Positions 48,577 to 58,096 are shown, counted from the first letter of the stretch. The stretch: 64,000 bases of DNA from Leucobacter chromiireducens subsp. solipictus (GCF_016758195.1 NZ_QYAC01000001.1:409423-473422); one strand, 5' to 3'. Program-made: numbers and translations. The notes: generated by a model from the letters alone, not told the origin.

Positions 48577-49757
48577 CCACCGACGACTTCGCCACCGGGC
48601 GTGCGAACGCCACCGCACAGGAACGGGCCGTCTGGGACGCGCTCGACCGGGTCCGGGACCCGGAGATCCTGCGCCCCATCACGGAGCTCGGGATGGTGCA
48701 AGAGGTCACCGTCGCGGAAGACGGCACCGCCGCGGTGTCGATCCTCCTCACGATCGCCGGCTGCCCGGCGGCGCGGCGCATCGAGGCCGACACCCTCGCG
48801 GCCGCGGCGAGCGCCCCCGGCGTCACCGACGCGGCCGTCACCGTCGGCGTCATGTCACCCGAGGAGCGGCGCGCGTTCACCGAGCGCGTGCGCGGCCCCG
48901 GGGGCACCCGGCCGCAACAGTTCGGCCCCGACACGCTGACCCGCGTCATCACGGTGACCAGCGGCAAGGGCGGCGTCGGAAAATCGTCGCTGACGGCCGG
49001 CCTCGCCGTGGCGCTCGCGCAGCAGGGCTTGTCGGTCGGGCTCATCGACGCGGATATCTTCGGTTTCTCGATCCCGGGCATCCTCGGCCTGAGCCGCGAC
49101 GGCCACGTCACCCAGCCCACCCGCGTGGACGACATGATCCTGCCCCCCGTCGCGCACGGCGTGAAGGTGATCTCGATCGGCATGTTCCTCGGTGAGGCCG
49201 ACCCCCGCACCACCGCGGTCTCGTGGCGCGGGCCGATGCTGCATCGCACCATCGAGCAGTTCCTGCGGGACGTCTGGTTTGGCGACCTCGACGTACTGCT
49301 GCTCGATCTCCCGCCGGGCACCGGCGACATCGCGATCAGCGTGGGACAGCTCCTCCCGCACGCGGAGGTGCTCGTCGTTACGACGCCGCAGGAGGCGGCC
49401 GCCGACGTCGCGGTGCGCAGCGCCCTCGTCGCCCGGCAGACCGGGCAGCGCGTCATCGGCGTCGTCGAGAACATGGCCGGACTGGTGCAGCCCGACGGCA
49501 GCGTCATCGACATCTTCGGCACCGGCGGCGGCGCGCTCGTCGCTGAGCGCCTCAGCGACGAGGAGCACGGCACGGTGCCGCTGCTCGGGAGCGTGCCGCT
49601 CAGTCCCGGGTTTCGCGCCGGCGGGGACTCGGGCGATCCCGCCGTGCTCACCGACCCCTCGGATCCCGCCGCCGCGCAGGTGATCCGCGTCGCGCAGCGC
49701 GTCGCCGGGCTGGGGCGCGGCTTGGCCGGACGCTCGCTCGGCATCGCGACTCGCTAG
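48573..49757 (+). CDS. mrp: Mrp/NBP35 family P-loop ATPase (iron-sulfur carrier-type)
   Basis: 394 residues. The N-terminal MIP18/DUF59 domain covers residues 15-95 (VWDALDRVRDPEILRPITEL). The deviant Walker A SGKGGVGKS is at 130-138, with LIDADIFGFSIPGILG and LLLDLPPGTGDIAISVGQLL as the ATPase motifs. Family members bind and pass on [4Fe-4S] clusters through a CxxC pair. Here the region that would hold it reads ENMAGLVQPDGSVIDIFGTG, with no cysteines, as in other actinobacterial Mrp proteins. The gene is the third of an overlapping operon with the PRC/CBS and DUF1003 genes. Confidence 0.9.
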   Translation: MTTDDFATGRANATAQERAVWDALDRVRDPEILRPITELGMVQEVTVAEDGTAAVSILLTIAGCPAARRIEADTLAAAASAPGVTDAAVTVGVMSPEERRAFTERVRGPGGTRPQQFGPDTLTRVITVTSGKGGVGKSSLTAGLAVALAQQGLSVGLIDADIFGFSIPGILGLSRDGHVTQPTRVDDMILPPVAHGVKVISIGMFLGEADPRTTAVSWRGPMLHRTIEQFLRDVWFGDLDVLLLDLPPGTGDIAISVGQLLPHAEVLVVTTPQEAAADVAVRSALVARQTGQRVIGVVENMAGLVQPDGSVIDIFGTGGGALVAERLSDEEHGTVPLLGSVPLSPGFRAGGDSGDPAVLTDPSDPAAAQVIRVAQRVAGLGRGLAGRSLGIATR

Positions 49758-49836
49758 GCCCGCACCGTCGTATCGGTGCCCGGCGCCCGGCGCCGCCACG
49801 CCGGACGCAGCCACGCGGGCACCGCGTGCGCCGCGG

Positions 49837-51645
49837 CTACGCCGTGAGGATCATCTCCCCGATCGGCCGCGGCCGCCCAAACAAGTACCCTTGGAACGCG
49901 TCCACCCCGATCTCGCGGAGCTTCGCGAACTGTCCTTCGGTCTCCACGCCCTCGGCGACGATCTGGAGATTGAAGGCGCGCCCCAGCCACACGATCGTCT
50001 CCGCGATCGCGGCGGCCTGCGCGTCCTCGACCACGCTCGACACGAAGGAACGGTCGATCTTGAGCTGCTGCACGGGCAGCTGCTGCAGATAGCTGAGTGA
50101 CGAGTATCCGGTCCCGAAATCATCCAGCGAGGACTTCACACCCTGGCGCCGCAGCATGCCCAGCAGCCCCACGGTACGGTCGAGATCCGTGTGGAGCACG
50201 CTCTCGGTGAGCTCGAGCGTCAGCCGGTCCGGACGCACGCCGTGCCGGTCGATGATCTCGCTGACGCGCTCGCCAAAACCGTCGACGCGCAGCTGTCGCT
50301 CGCTCAGGTTCACGGAGAAGGTGAGATCCGTCAGCGCGGGGTCGATGCTCCAGTCGGAGAGGGTCCGGCAGGCCTGTTCCAGCACCCACTCGCCGATCTC
50401 CACGATCGCGCCGGTCTGCTCCGCGAGCGGAATGAAATCCGCGGGCGCGACCGTGCCGAGCGCGCTGCTGAACCACCGGATCAGGCCTTCCTCGCCGATC
50501 ACCCGGCGTTCGCGGTCCACGATGGGCTGCGCGAACAGGCGCAGTTCGCCGCGCTCGATCCCCCGGTGCAATTCGGAAATGAGCCGTACCCGATCCCGAG
50601 CCTCGTGCAGCATGCGCTGCTCGAACTGGCGCACCCGATGGGTTCCGCCCTCGCGGCGCACGCGCTTGCGCGCGATCTCCGAGCACTTCACGACCTCGTG
50701 CGGGTCATCGCTCACAATGTAATCGTTGGCCGGGCACCGCGTGCCCCCGGTGTGCACCGGCTCGGGACCGATCCCCACCCCGGTCCAGACGACATATCCC
50801 ACGCTGGCAGACACGTCCACGAGCACGTCCGAGGCGAGTTCCATCGGCCCGGACAGTGCCGCCAGAACCCGGTCGATCAGCGCGCGGCACGCGACCGCCG
50901 CGGCCAGACAATCAGCTCCGAGATCCGGAAGGAGCACGCCAAAGGTGTTCGAACCGATCCGCCCAATCGTCGCGCCGCTCATGTCGGCCTCGCTGAGCCG
51001 GTGGGCGGACTCCAGCAGCAGCCGATCCCCCGCTTCGAAGCCGAAGGCGTCGTTCACCACGGACAGCTCGTCCACGCTCACCGAGACAAAGGCGTGGAAC
51101 CCCGCGCCAGCCCCGACCGAGAACACCGAATCGATGGTGCGCAGCATTGACTCGCGGTTCACGAGCCCGGTCACCGAGTCGAAGTAGGCGAGACGACGCA
51201 CGCGTTCCTCGGCCTCGTGCCGCTGCGTTTCCTCCGTGCGGATCGACACATAGCGCTCGGGCTTCCCGCGCTCGTCGAGGAGCGGGATGATCGTCGTATC
51301 GACCCAGTACTCCGAGCCGTCTTTGGCCCGGTTGCAAATCTCGTTCTTCCAGACCTCGCCGCGACCGATCACGCGCCACATCTCCTTGAAGAATTCCTTC
51401 GGGTGATGCCCCGAATTGATGATGTTGTGCGTCTGGCCCAGCAGTTCTTCGCGACGGTACTGCGAGATTTCGCAGAACCGATCATTCACATGTGTCAGGA
51501 TGCCGCGGCGATCCGTGATCGCGACGATCGACGTCGTGTCGAGCGCGTACATGATCTCGTCGAGCACCTGCGCCGACGCTGTGTGCTGCGATCTCAAGGG
51601 CGGGAACGGCCCCGTCGCCTCCCCGTCACCACTGTGTGCGTTCAC
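49837..51645 (-). CDS. PAS-GGDEF-EAL protein, probable c-di-GMP phosphodiesterase
   Basis: 602 residues. The PAS/PAC domain is at about 25-140 (ITDRRGILTHVNDRFCEISQ, then VSIRTEETQRHEAEERV), the GGDEF-type domain at 150-330 and EAL at 345-600. The cyclase motif is lost: GGDEF is replaced by GSNTF in RIGSNTFGVLL, so synthesis of c-di-GMP is unlikely. The EAL motif is EEGLIRW (ExLxR kept), and DDFGTGYSSLSYL, KIDRSFV and EGVET are intact, so hydrolysis of c-di-GMP is likely, with GGDEF as a regulatory domain. No signal peptide; probably cytoplasmic. Convergent with mrp. Confidence 0.85.
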   Translation of the reverse strand: MNAHSGDGEATGPFPPLRSQHTASAQVLDEIMYALDTTSIVAITDRRGILTHVNDRFCEISQYRREELLGQTHNIINSGHHPKEFFKEMWRVIGRGEVWKNEICNRAKDGSEYWVDTTIIPLLDERGKPERYVSIRTEETQRHEAEERVRRLAYFDSVTGLVNRESMLRTIDSVFSVGAGAGFHAFVSVSVDELSVVNDAFGFEAGDRLLLESAHRLSEADMSGATIGRIGSNTFGVLLPDLGADCLAAAVACRALIDRVLAALSGPMELASDVLVDVSASVGYVVWTGVGIGPEPVHTGGTRCPANDYIVSDDPHEVVKCSEIARKRVRREGGTHRVRQFEQRMLHEARDRVRLISELHRGIERGELRLFAQPIVDRERRVIGEEGLIRWFSSALGTVAPADFIPLAEQTGAIVEIGEWVLEQACRTLSDWSIDPALTDLTFSVNLSERQLRVDGFGERVSEIIDRHGVRPDRLTLELTESVLHTDLDRTVGLLGMLRRQGVKSSLDDFGTGYSSLSYLQQLPVQQLKIDRSFVSSVVEDAQAAAIAETIVWLGRAFNLQIVAEGVETEGQFAKLREIGVDAFQGYLFGRPRPIGEMILTA

Positions 51646-51660
51646 GCCCGCTCCTTTGAG

Positions 51661-52032
51661 TCACGTGGCTTCCTCGTCAAAGTAGACGCCACCCTCCGGC
51701 GGAACCGCGGCTGCGGCCGCGCTCCGTTTCGCTGACGCCTCGGCAATCCGGGCGCGTCGAGCTTCCGCATGCGCCTCGCGCTCATCCTCAACGAGCGCGT
51801 CCCGGATGATCCGGCGCGGATCGTACTGGCGCGGATCAAGCTGTCGCCAGTCGACCTCGTCGAACTCGGGCCCCATCTCGTCCTTCAGCCGGTCTTTGGC
51901 CCCATCAGCCATTCGCTTCAGGTTTCGGACGAGTTCGCCGAGCTTTTTCGCGTAGACCGGCAGACGATCAGGACCCAGCAAAAAGAGGGCGATCAGCATG
52001 ATCACCATAATCTTTTCGAAGTTGAGTCCCAT
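51661..52032 (-). CDS. tatB: Sec-independent translocase component TatB-like
   Basis: 123 residues. One N-terminal transmembrane helix (MGLNFEKIMVIMLIALFLLG) is followed by GPDRLP, then an amphipathic helix (YAKKLGELVRNLKRMADGAK) and a charged C-terminal tail. GPDRLP is the conserved hinge motif of TatA/TatB proteins, and the length suits TatB of actinobacteria. TatB forms the substrate receptor with TatC. No tatA or tatC is adjacent. TACGAT lies eight bases before the ATG without a ribosome binding site, so probably leaderless. Confidence 0.88.
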   Translation of the reverse strand: MGLNFEKIMVIMLIALFLLGPDRLPVYAKKLGELVRNLKRMADGAKDRLKDEMGPEFDEVDWRQLDPRQYDPRRIIRDALVEDEREAHAEARRARIAEASAKRSAAAAAVPPEGGVYFDEEAT

Positions 52033-52224
52033 GGCTGTCCATCGTACCGCTCGGACGTCCACGCACGCGGAACACGCGGGGGTGAATTCCGCAGCGTACA
52101 GGCGTGGGGCGACCCGTTTCGGTTTCCGCGCCCCTACGCTAGGATCAACGCGCCCCGGGGTTCCCCACCGAGTCCCGGGCAATGCCGGAGTTCCGGACGG
52201 CGCAGGGATCATCCGGAGGGAACC

Positions 52225-52857
52225 GTGAGCAAGCTCGAACGCAACTGGCAGTACGCCGAACAGTACCCGGAGGAGACGGCCACGCTCGTGCGCGCCCGGC
52301 GCCTCTCCCTCGAGCTTGGCATCGAACCCGTGAGCCGCTCCATCGGGGCGCAACTGTCCGGCCTCGCCGCGCTCACGCGGGCCCAGGCCATCTGCGAGGT
52401 CGGGACGGGGGTCGGCGTCAGCGGCCTGTCGCTTCTCCGCCACGCGCCCGAGGCGACACTGACCTCGATCGAGATCGAGGCGGAATACCTGCGTGAGGCC
52501 CGAAACATGTTTGCGGAGGCCGGCGTTCCGGCCGCGCGGCTGCGCCTGATCGAGGGCGACGCCCGGCACGTGATGCCGCGGCTCAATCTGGATTCCTACG
52601 ATCTCGTGTTGCTCGACGCGGATCCCGCGCAGTTGCTCGAGCACTTCGAGTACGCGCTCGGCATCGTGCGGCCGGGCGGCTGCATCGTCGTCCCGGGAGC
52701 GTTCTCGCACGGCCGGGTGCCGGATCCCGCGGCCCGAGACGCCGAAACCCAGGCGGTGCGCGACCTGCTGACCCTCGTCGCGGAGTCGAGCGCCATCGCG
52801 CCCATGCTCTCCCCCGCGGGCGACGGGCTGCTCACGCTCGTCCGCCTCGACGGCTAA
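52225..52857 (+). CDS. SAM-dependent O-methyltransferase
   Basis: 210 residues of the caffeoyl-CoA O-methyltransferase (Methyltransf_3) type. Motif I is ICEVGTGVGVSGLSLLRH, then TSIEIEAEYLREARNMFAEAG, and VLLDADPAQLLEHFEYALGI carries the metal-binding Asp region. GTG start with GGAGGG four bases upstream. It is near tatB in divergent orientation, a conserved neighbourhood in actinobacteria where the gene often sits beside the sigma-E/anti-sigma/tat cluster. Substrate unknown. Confidence 0.87.
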   Translation: MSKLERNWQYAEQYPEETATLVRARRLSLELGIEPVSRSIGAQLSGLAALTRAQAICEVGTGVGVSGLSLLRHAPEATLTSIEIEAEYLREARNMFAEAGVPAARLRLIEGDARHVMPRLNLDSYDLVLLDADPAQLLEHFEYALGIVRPGGCIVVPGAFSHGRVPDPAARDAETQAVRDLLTLVAESSAIAPMLSPAGDGLLTLVRLDG

Positions 52858-52997
52858 CACTCTCGCCCGCCAGGGTCTGGGGGTCTTCGGGACCTCGGGA
52901 CCTCGGGGTCTTGGGCATTTAAGCACTTGGCGGGCCATGGAGTCTCGGCCAAGAGGGAGCGCCTCCCCAGGTCCACCCCCGAGCTCCCACCCCCTGA

Positions 52998-53093
52998 AGC
53001 CCCACCCGCATCGGCGCCGAGCACGCGATTTCGCACATTTTCAGCGCCAGAACGGTGCCACAGTGCGTGCTCAGTGGAGATGTGGGTGGGGCT
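52998..53093. repeat. 96-bp imperfect inverted repeat
   Basis: The outer arms AGCCCCACCCGCATC (52998-53012) and GATGTGGGTGGGGCT (53079-53093) match at 14 of 15 positions, and inner arms GAGCACGC/GCGTGCTC pair perfectly at the same spacing. The whole gap 52858-53129 shows no gene. The structure could be a terminator, a small RNA or a small non-autonomous element. Confidence 0.55.
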
Positions 53094-53129
53094 TTGTGGG
53101 GGCAGCGGCCCGGGAGGGGTGTGGCGTGG

Positions 53130-55313
53130 TTACTCGGCCCCGCCACCCGCACGACGCAGGCGCGCAGCCAGGAAGGTGCCAGCACCAGCGAGGATCGCGA
53201 GCACGGCCCCGCCGACCAGCAGCCCCGGAAGCGCGTCGCCACCGGTCACCGCGAGCTTCGCGCCCGCCGTGGTCCCCGCGTCGGCCCCGCCCGTCGGCGT
53301 GGTGCCGGGCGTCGGCTTCAGACCGCCGTCGGTGCTGGGGTCGGTCCCCGGCGTCACGCCAGGTTCGGTCCCGGGATCAGTGCCCGGATCAGTGCCCGGG
53401 TCAGTCCCGGGATCGGTGCCCGGATCGGTCCCAGGATCGGTGCCCGGATCAGTGCCCGGATCGGTCCCGGGATCAGTGCCCGGATCCACCACCGGCGTCA
53501 CGGACAGGGGCTGGGTGATCTCGGTCCCGTCCGCTCGGAGGAGCGCGAGCGTGTGCTCGCCGGCGGCGGTGTCCGCGGGAATCGTCAGCCCCGTGGCGAA
53601 GCCGCCCGCGCTGTCCGCCGTGATCGTGCCGAGGCTCACCGGCGTGGAGCGAAGCTCGACCGAGACCGATTCCTCGGGCGCGAAGCCGGTGCCGGTCGCG
53701 GTAATCACGCCTCCCGCGGCCACGCTCGGAGCGGACAGCGTCACCGTCGCCGGAGCGACGGGCGCGTCGGGCTGGCTGACCCGCAGCTGGTCGATCACCC
53801 AGAACGCCGAGTTATTGCCCGAGTACGAGAACTGCAGGCTCATCGTCTGCGGCAGCGCGCCGTGCTCGTCGCGCGGCAGCTCGATCGTGTGACGTTCCAC
53901 CGCGTTCACGGGGTTCTCGCGGGTGCCGTCGGCCTGGTAATCGAGCAGCTTCTGGCGCGGGATCCCGGACGCCTCGTCGAAGGTCAGCCACACGCTCGCG
54001 CCCTGCGGGCCGTCGACGGCGTAGTCGGAGACGAACGAGACGTCCGCGGTCGCCGCACCGTTAAGCGGGTACGCGGGGCTCACGAGGGTGGAGTCGAACT
54101 GATTGCCGCCGCGCGGGGTGACGTCCGCCCACTCGTCCGAGTCGGCCACGGCGAACACGTCGCGCGAGCGCACGTTGTTTTCCCGGTGCTGCCCGAGCTC
54201 CACGTTCGAGAAGAAATCGTCGGTCATGAACGTCCAGCCGCGGAATTCCGGGGCGCCGCCGCTCGGCATCCGGGAGTTATCGACGCTCCAGCCGTCGGGG
54301 GCCACGTCGGTCCAGCCCAGCAGCTGCTCCGGGCCCTGCTCCTGGACGGCCGTGCGCAGCTGCGGGCGCAGCGTGTCGAAATCGTCGGGCATGATCTCGG
54401 GCACGTTGAGCCCGTCGAGATCCCAGGCGGGGTCCGCCGCGAGGCCGACGTGCGACAGCACGGTCGGGGCGATATCCGAGATCCGCACATCGTGTCGCAC
54501 CGAGCCCGGCGCGAACTCGCCGCCCTGCGCGACCACGTAGGTCTGGCGCTCGAGTTTGGTGGAGCCGCCGTGACCGCCGCGCGGCGTGTGCCCGTGGTCG
54601 GAGGTGACGATGATGAGCCAGTCCTCGGTCGCGGCCTCGGGGCGTGCCTGCACCGCCGCGATCATCTCGCCGATCTGCGCATCCGCCTTCTCCAGTGCGG
54701 CCAGGTAGGCGGCAGAGCTCGAACCACTGCTGTGGCCCGCCCCGTCGACCTCATCGAGGTGCACAAACACGTCGTCGGTCTCCGGCTTCTGCAGTTCCTC
54801 GACGACGCGCGCGGTCGTGGCCGCGTCGCCCGCGCCCCGCTCCCGCAGGTCGACGGCCGGGCCGAACACGGTCGTGGAGATCGGGCCCCAGGTGCCGATC
54901 GCCGCGGTCGCGCGATCCGGCGCCGCGGTCTCGATGCGCGTCAGGTAGTCCGGGTACTGCGCGTAGTTCGGGGCCGTGAAGTTGTTGTCTACGACGTTGT
55001 GCTTGTCGGGCCACACGCCCGTCGCAATCGTCGACCATCCGGCGCCCGAGACGGTGGGGGCCATCGGGTTGCCCGGCAGGTTGCTGGCGGCGGTGAGTCC
55101 GCCGGCCTGCAGCGCCTGCACGTTCGGCATGCTGGCCCCGGCCATCGTGCCGAACGTCGCACCATCAACGCCGATCACCAGGGTCTTCGGTGCGGCAGGT
55201 TCCCCGGCGGCCGCGCCGGGGGCCGCCATCGCCGCGGGGGCGACTCCGGCGCACACACCGGTCACCCCCAGCGCGATGGCCCCCAGCGACGCCGCAAATG
55301 CGTGTTTCCTCAC
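53130..55313 (-). CDS. Exported alkaline phosphatase superfamily (type I phosphodiesterase-like) protein with sorting signal
   Basis: 727 residues. A signal peptide is seen at about 1-31 (ending PAAMAAPG). The phosphatase/phosphodiesterase domain follows, with the metal/nucleophile motif GVDGATFGTM (Asp50, Thr53), HLDEVDGAGHSSG and SDHGHTPRGGHGG. Residues 330-480 look like a beta-sandwich region, then an Ig-like repeat (APSVAAGGVITATGTGFAPE). An (PGTD)n linker of about 12 repeats leads to LAVTGGDALPG, a hydrophobic helix and ARLRR: an LAxTG-type sortase motif. It should be cell-wall anchored. Starts with GTG at 55313. Substrate is unknown; a phosphodiester or nucleotide is likely. The linker DNA (53362-53492) is a 12-bp tandem repeat. 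Confidence 0.85.
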   Translation of the reverse strand: MRKHAFAASLGAIALGVTGVCAGVAPAAMAAPGAAAGEPAAPKTLVIGVDGATFGTMAGASMPNVQALQAGGLTAASNLPGNPMAPTVSGAGWSTIATGVWPDKHNVVDNNFTAPNYAQYPDYLTRIETAAPDRATAAIGTWGPISTTVFGPAVDLRERGAGDAATTARVVEELQKPETDDVFVHLDEVDGAGHSSGSSSAAYLAALEKADAQIGEMIAAVQARPEAATEDWLIIVTSDHGHTPRGGHGGSTKLERQTYVVAQGGEFAPGSVRHDVRISDIAPTVLSHVGLAADPAWDLDGLNVPEIMPDDFDTLRPQLRTAVQEQGPEQLLGWTDVAPDGWSVDNSRMPSGGAPEFRGWTFMTDDFFSNVELGQHRENNVRSRDVFAVADSDEWADVTPRGGNQFDSTLVSPAYPLNGAATADVSFVSDYAVDGPQGASVWLTFDEASGIPRQKLLDYQADGTRENPVNAVERHTIELPRDEHGALPQTMSLQFSYSGNNSAFWVIDQLRVSQPDAPVAPATVTLSAPSVAAGGVITATGTGFAPEESVSVELRSTPVSLGTITADSAGGFATGLTIPADTAAGEHTLALLRADGTEITQPLSVTPVVDPGTDPGTDPGTDPGTDPGTDPGTDPGTDPGTDPGTDPGTEPGVTPGTDPSTDGGLKPTPGTTPTGGADAGTTAGAKLAVTGGDALPGLLVGGAVLAILAGAGTFLAARLRRAGGGAE

Positions 55314-55575
55314 AGTGAGTCACTCCAGATGTCTTGAGAAGCAGTGGATCGGCGCTCCTCGTGCGAGAACCGCCACTTCCCAGTCTCCGCATCGGATCGC
55401 AACCCGGACGCGACACGCATTGCGGCTACGCACCCTTCGCCCCGGGGTCACCCGGCGTTCAGTTGTCCACACAACTCTGGGTGCCGCGATAGCCCAATAC
55501 TCGGCCCGTCCCGGCGAGGTTCCCAGTTCGCGGGATCGCCACGGTGTGCGGATACACGCGGCCGGGAAACGACAC

Positions 55576-55604
55576 GGCCCCGAGGCTCAGTGAGCCTCGG
55601 GGCC
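55576..55604. terminator. Terminator hairpin downstream of the DUF3117 gene
   Basis: GGCCCCGAGGCTCA (55576-55589) pairs with TGAGCCTCGGGGCC (55591-55604), 35 bp after the DUF3117 stop. The rest of 55314-55638 holds the phosphatase promoter region and no gene that I can support. It includes one TTGTCCACA at 55463-55471. Confidence 0.7.
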
Positions 55605-55638
55605 GAATCGTTTCCGGGCTGCATCCCGGTGACGGTGA

Positions 55639-55809
55639 TTAGCCGTCGAGTACTCCAGCGAGCACGTCTCGCAGCTCCGCCGCTTCCTGGTCGTTCACCG
55701 AGACGACAAGACGTCCACCGCCCTCGAGCGGAACCCGAACGACGATCAGCCTGCTTTCACGCACCGCCTCCATGGGTCCATCCCCAGTCCTCGGTTTCAT
55801 TGCAGCCAT
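55639..55809 (-). CDS. DUF3117 family small protein
   Basis: 56 residues, beginning MAAMKPRTGDGPMEAVRESR and then LIVVRVPLEGGGRLVVSVND. This matches the DUF3117 family, strongly conserved in actinobacteria and of unknown function. The ATG at 55809 has GGAGG four bases upstream; a longer frame to 55908 exists but is not supported by a binding site. Convergent terminator downstream, and dapE follows upstream in the same orientation, in the usual neighbourhood. Confidence 0.9.
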   Translation of the reverse strand: MAAMKPRTGDGPMEAVRESRLIVVRVPLEGGGRLVVSVNDQEAAELRDVLAGVLDG

Positions 55810-55929
55810 GACGCCTCCTCGCATAGTTTGGTGGTTCGAATCCATTTTATCGGTGCGCGAGGTGCCAAGGCGAACCCGTGCAATAAACCGTGATGTCTGG
55901 GCGCGCATTCCGAGCTCCCCGCAGCGGGA

Positions 55930-57045
55930 TTACGGCTGCGTCAGCCACGCGCGCAGCGCCGCCGCGCTCGCCTCGATCTGCGCCACGGGAACGCGCTCGT
56001 CGTCCGCGTGTGCCAGCAGGGCGTTCCCCGGCCCAAAGTTCACGGCGGGGATGCCGAGCGCGGCGAAGCGTGCCACGTCCGTCCAGCCGAGCTTCGCGGT
56101 GGGCACGGCGCCGACCGCGGCCACAAACTTCTGTGCGAGCGGCGCGTCCAGGCCCGGCCGGGCACCGGGCGAGAGGTCGACGATCTCGACGGCATCGGCG
56201 TCGGCGAAGCACTCACGCACCACCGCGATCGCCTCCTCCGCGGAGCGGCTCGGGGCGAAGCGATAGTTCACCTCGATCGCGCAGCGATCTGGAATGACGT
56301 TCCCCGCGACTCCGCCCTCGATCCGCACCGCGTTGAGGCCCTCACGGTATTCGAGGCCATCGACCACGATCCGTGCGGCCTCCCATGAGGCCAGCCGCTC
56401 GAGCAGGGCCCCCGCGCGGTGGATCGCGTTGACTCCCATCCAGCTCCGGGCCGAGTGCGCGCGCGTGCCGTGCAGCTCCACGCGCGCGCGGAGCGTGCCG
56501 TTGCAGCCGCCCTCGATCGTGCCGTTCGAGGGTTCGCCGAGGATCGCGAAGTCCGCGTCGAACAGCCGTGGGTGGTTCCGCATCGCCCGCCCGAGACCGC
56601 TCAGCTCCGAGGCGACCTCCTCGTGGTCGTACCAGATCCAGGTGAGATCCACCGCGGGATCCGTGAGCTCGACGGCGAGCGCGAGCTGCACGGCGACGCC
56701 GGCCTTCATGTCGACGGTGCCGCGCCCCCAGATCACGGCCTCTCCCGTGTGCGGGTCGGTCTCGTCGCGCACGGGAAGGTTCTCGTTGATCGGCACGGTG
56801 TCGAGGTGTCCGGCGATCGCGACCCGCCGCTCCCGCCCCAGTTCCGTCCGCGCGATGAGCGTGTCCCCGTCCCGGGTCAGGCGCAGGTGCGGCGCGTGCA
56901 CCCGCAGCATGGCCTCGACCGCATCGGCGATCCGCCGCTCGTCGCCGGAGACCGAGGGAATGTTGCACAGCTGCCGGGTGAGTGCCACGGCGCCGGCGCT
57001 CGGATCGAGTTCGGGGTGCGGGTGCGAGGCGTCCGAGACGGTCAT
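55930..57045 (-). CDS. dapE: Succinyl-diaminopimelate desuccinylase
   Basis: 371-residue M20-family zinc enzyme that removes succinate from N-succinyl-LL-diaminopimelate in lysine and peptidoglycan synthesis. Zinc motifs are [15 protein letters not shown] with the His-x-Asp, then [23 protein letters not shown] and [17 protein letters not shown] later histidine is in [19 protein letters not shown]. Starts with ATG six bases after TAGTCT, without a ribosome binding site, so leaderless. It is divergent from dapD: the two succinylase-pathway genes share a 75-bp promoter region. Confidence 0.93.
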   Translation of the reverse strand: MTVSDASHPHPELDPSAGAVALTRQLCNIPSVSGDERRIADAVEAMLRVHAPHLRLTRDGDTLIARTELGRERRVAIAGHLDTVPINENLPVRDETDPHTGEAVIWGRGTVDMKAGVAVQLALAVELTDPAVDLTWIWYDHEEVASELSGLGRAMRNHPRLFDADFAILGEPSNGTIEGGCNGTLRARVELHGTRAHSARSWMGVNAIHRAGALLERLASWEAARIVVDGLEYREGLNAVRIEGGVAGNVIPDRCAIEVNYRFAPSRSAEEAIAVVRECFADADAVEIVDLSPGARPGLDAPLAQKFVAAVGAVPTAKLGWTDVARFAALGIPAVNFGPGNALLAHADDERVPVAQIEASAAALRAWLTQP

Positions 57046-57051
57046 CGGTCC

Positions 57052-57112
57052 AGACTACGTGTTTCGCTCCGTGTCCGGCGCGTATCCGCGCGGACTTTCG
57101 CGCCATTACCAT
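57052..57112. promoter_or_regulatory. Divergent dapE/dapD promoter region
   Basis: TAGTCT on the minus strand (57057-57052) lies six bases before the dapE ATG. TACCAT on the plus strand (57107-57112) lies seven bases before the dapD ATG at 57120. Neither start has a Shine-Dalgarno sequence, so both transcripts are likely leaderless. Confidence 0.55.
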
Positions 57113-57119
57113 GGGATGC

Positions 57120-58076
57120 ATGACAGACTCTCGCATCGCCTGGGCCGCCGGAATCGCCACGATCGCTGCCGATGGCACGACACTTGACGCCTGGTACCCC
57201 GATCCCGTGCTCGGGAAGCGCCCGGCCGATCGGGATCCGTGGATCGCTCCCGCGGAACTCGCGGGGCTCACCGGGACCGACTCCGCCCGCGGTGTGGAGT
57301 TGCGCTTCGTGAACCTGGAGATCGATCTGGACGTCGCCCCCGCGTCCACGGAGGACGCCTACCTCAGGCTGCACCTGCTCTCGCACTGCCTGGTGCTCCC
57401 CAACTCCCTGAACCTGGAGGGGATCTTCGGCAAGCTCCCGAACGTCGCCTGGACCACGGCCGGCCCGATGCTGCCGCAGGACTACGCTGCGCGGCTGCCG
57501 CTGCTCAAGCGCGCGGGGATCACCGCCGTCGGCGTCGACAAGTTCCCCCGCCTCACGGACTACGTCGTGCCGGAGGGGGTGCGGATCGCCGACGCCTCGC
57601 GTGTGCGGCTCGGCGCGCACTTGGCCCCGGGCACGACGGTGATGCACGAGGGTTTTGTGAACTTCAACGCGGGCACCCTGGGCGCGTCGATGGTGGAGGG
57701 CCGGATCTCGCAGGGCGTGGTCGTCGGCGACGGTTCGGACATCGGTGGCGGCGCGTCGATCATGGGCACGCTCTCGGGTGGGGGGACGCAGCGGATCACG
57801 ATCGGCGAGCGCACCCTGCTCGGAGCGAACTCGGGCATCGGGATCTCGCTCGGCGACGACAGCGTCGTCGAGGCGGGCCTGTACGTGACCGCGGGCACCA
57901 AGGTGCACCTGCCGCGCGGCACCGCCGCCTCTGCGGGCGAGGCGCTCGAGGTGAAGGCACTTGAGCTGTCCGGGGTGCCGCAGCTCCTCTTCCGGCGCAA
58001 CTCGCGCTCCGGCGCGGTTGAGGCGCTCCCCCGCGAGGGCAGCGGGATCGTCCTGAACGCGGCACTGCACGCGTAG
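57120..58076 (+). CDS. dapD: 2,3,4,5-tetrahydropyridine-2,6-dicarboxylate N-succinyltransferase
   Basis: 318 residues, the actinobacterial DapD type with a long N-terminal domain and a left-handed beta-helix made of hexapeptide repeats ([20 protein letters not shown], then [20 protein letters not shown]). It transfers succinate to tetrahydrodipicolinate. The catalytic region [14 protein letters not shown] and [14 protein letters not shown] are characteristic. An ATG at 57111 is possible; the one at 57120 fits the -10 box spacing and the usual [11 protein letters not shown] start. A strong hairpin follows the stop. Confidence 0.93.
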   Translation: MTDSRIAWAAGIATIAADGTTLDAWYPDPVLGKRPADRDPWIAPAELAGLTGTDSARGVELRFVNLEIDLDVAPASTEDAYLRLHLLSHCLVLPNSLNLEGIFGKLPNVAWTTAGPMLPQDYAARLPLLKRAGITAVGVDKFPRLTDYVVPEGVRIADASRVRLGAHLAPGTTVMHEGFVNFNAGTLGASMVEGRISQGVVVGDGSDIGGGASIMGTLSGGGTQRITIGERTLLGANSGIGISLGDDSVVEAGLYVTAGTKVHLPRGTAASAGEALEVKALELSGVPQLLFRRNSRSGAVEALPREGSGIVLNAALHA

Positions 58077-58096
58077 CTCCCGCGACCACACGCGAC

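Noticed and set aside
53352-53492. 12-bp tandem repeats of GGATCGGTCCC type
   Set aside because: These encode the PGTD linker of the exported phosphatase-like protein and need no separate explanation.
55463-55471. TTGTCCACA, the actinobacterial DnaA box
   Set aside because: It is single, without the cluster of boxes or the dnaA/dnaN genes expected at an origin; one such 9-mer in 64 kb is unremarkable.
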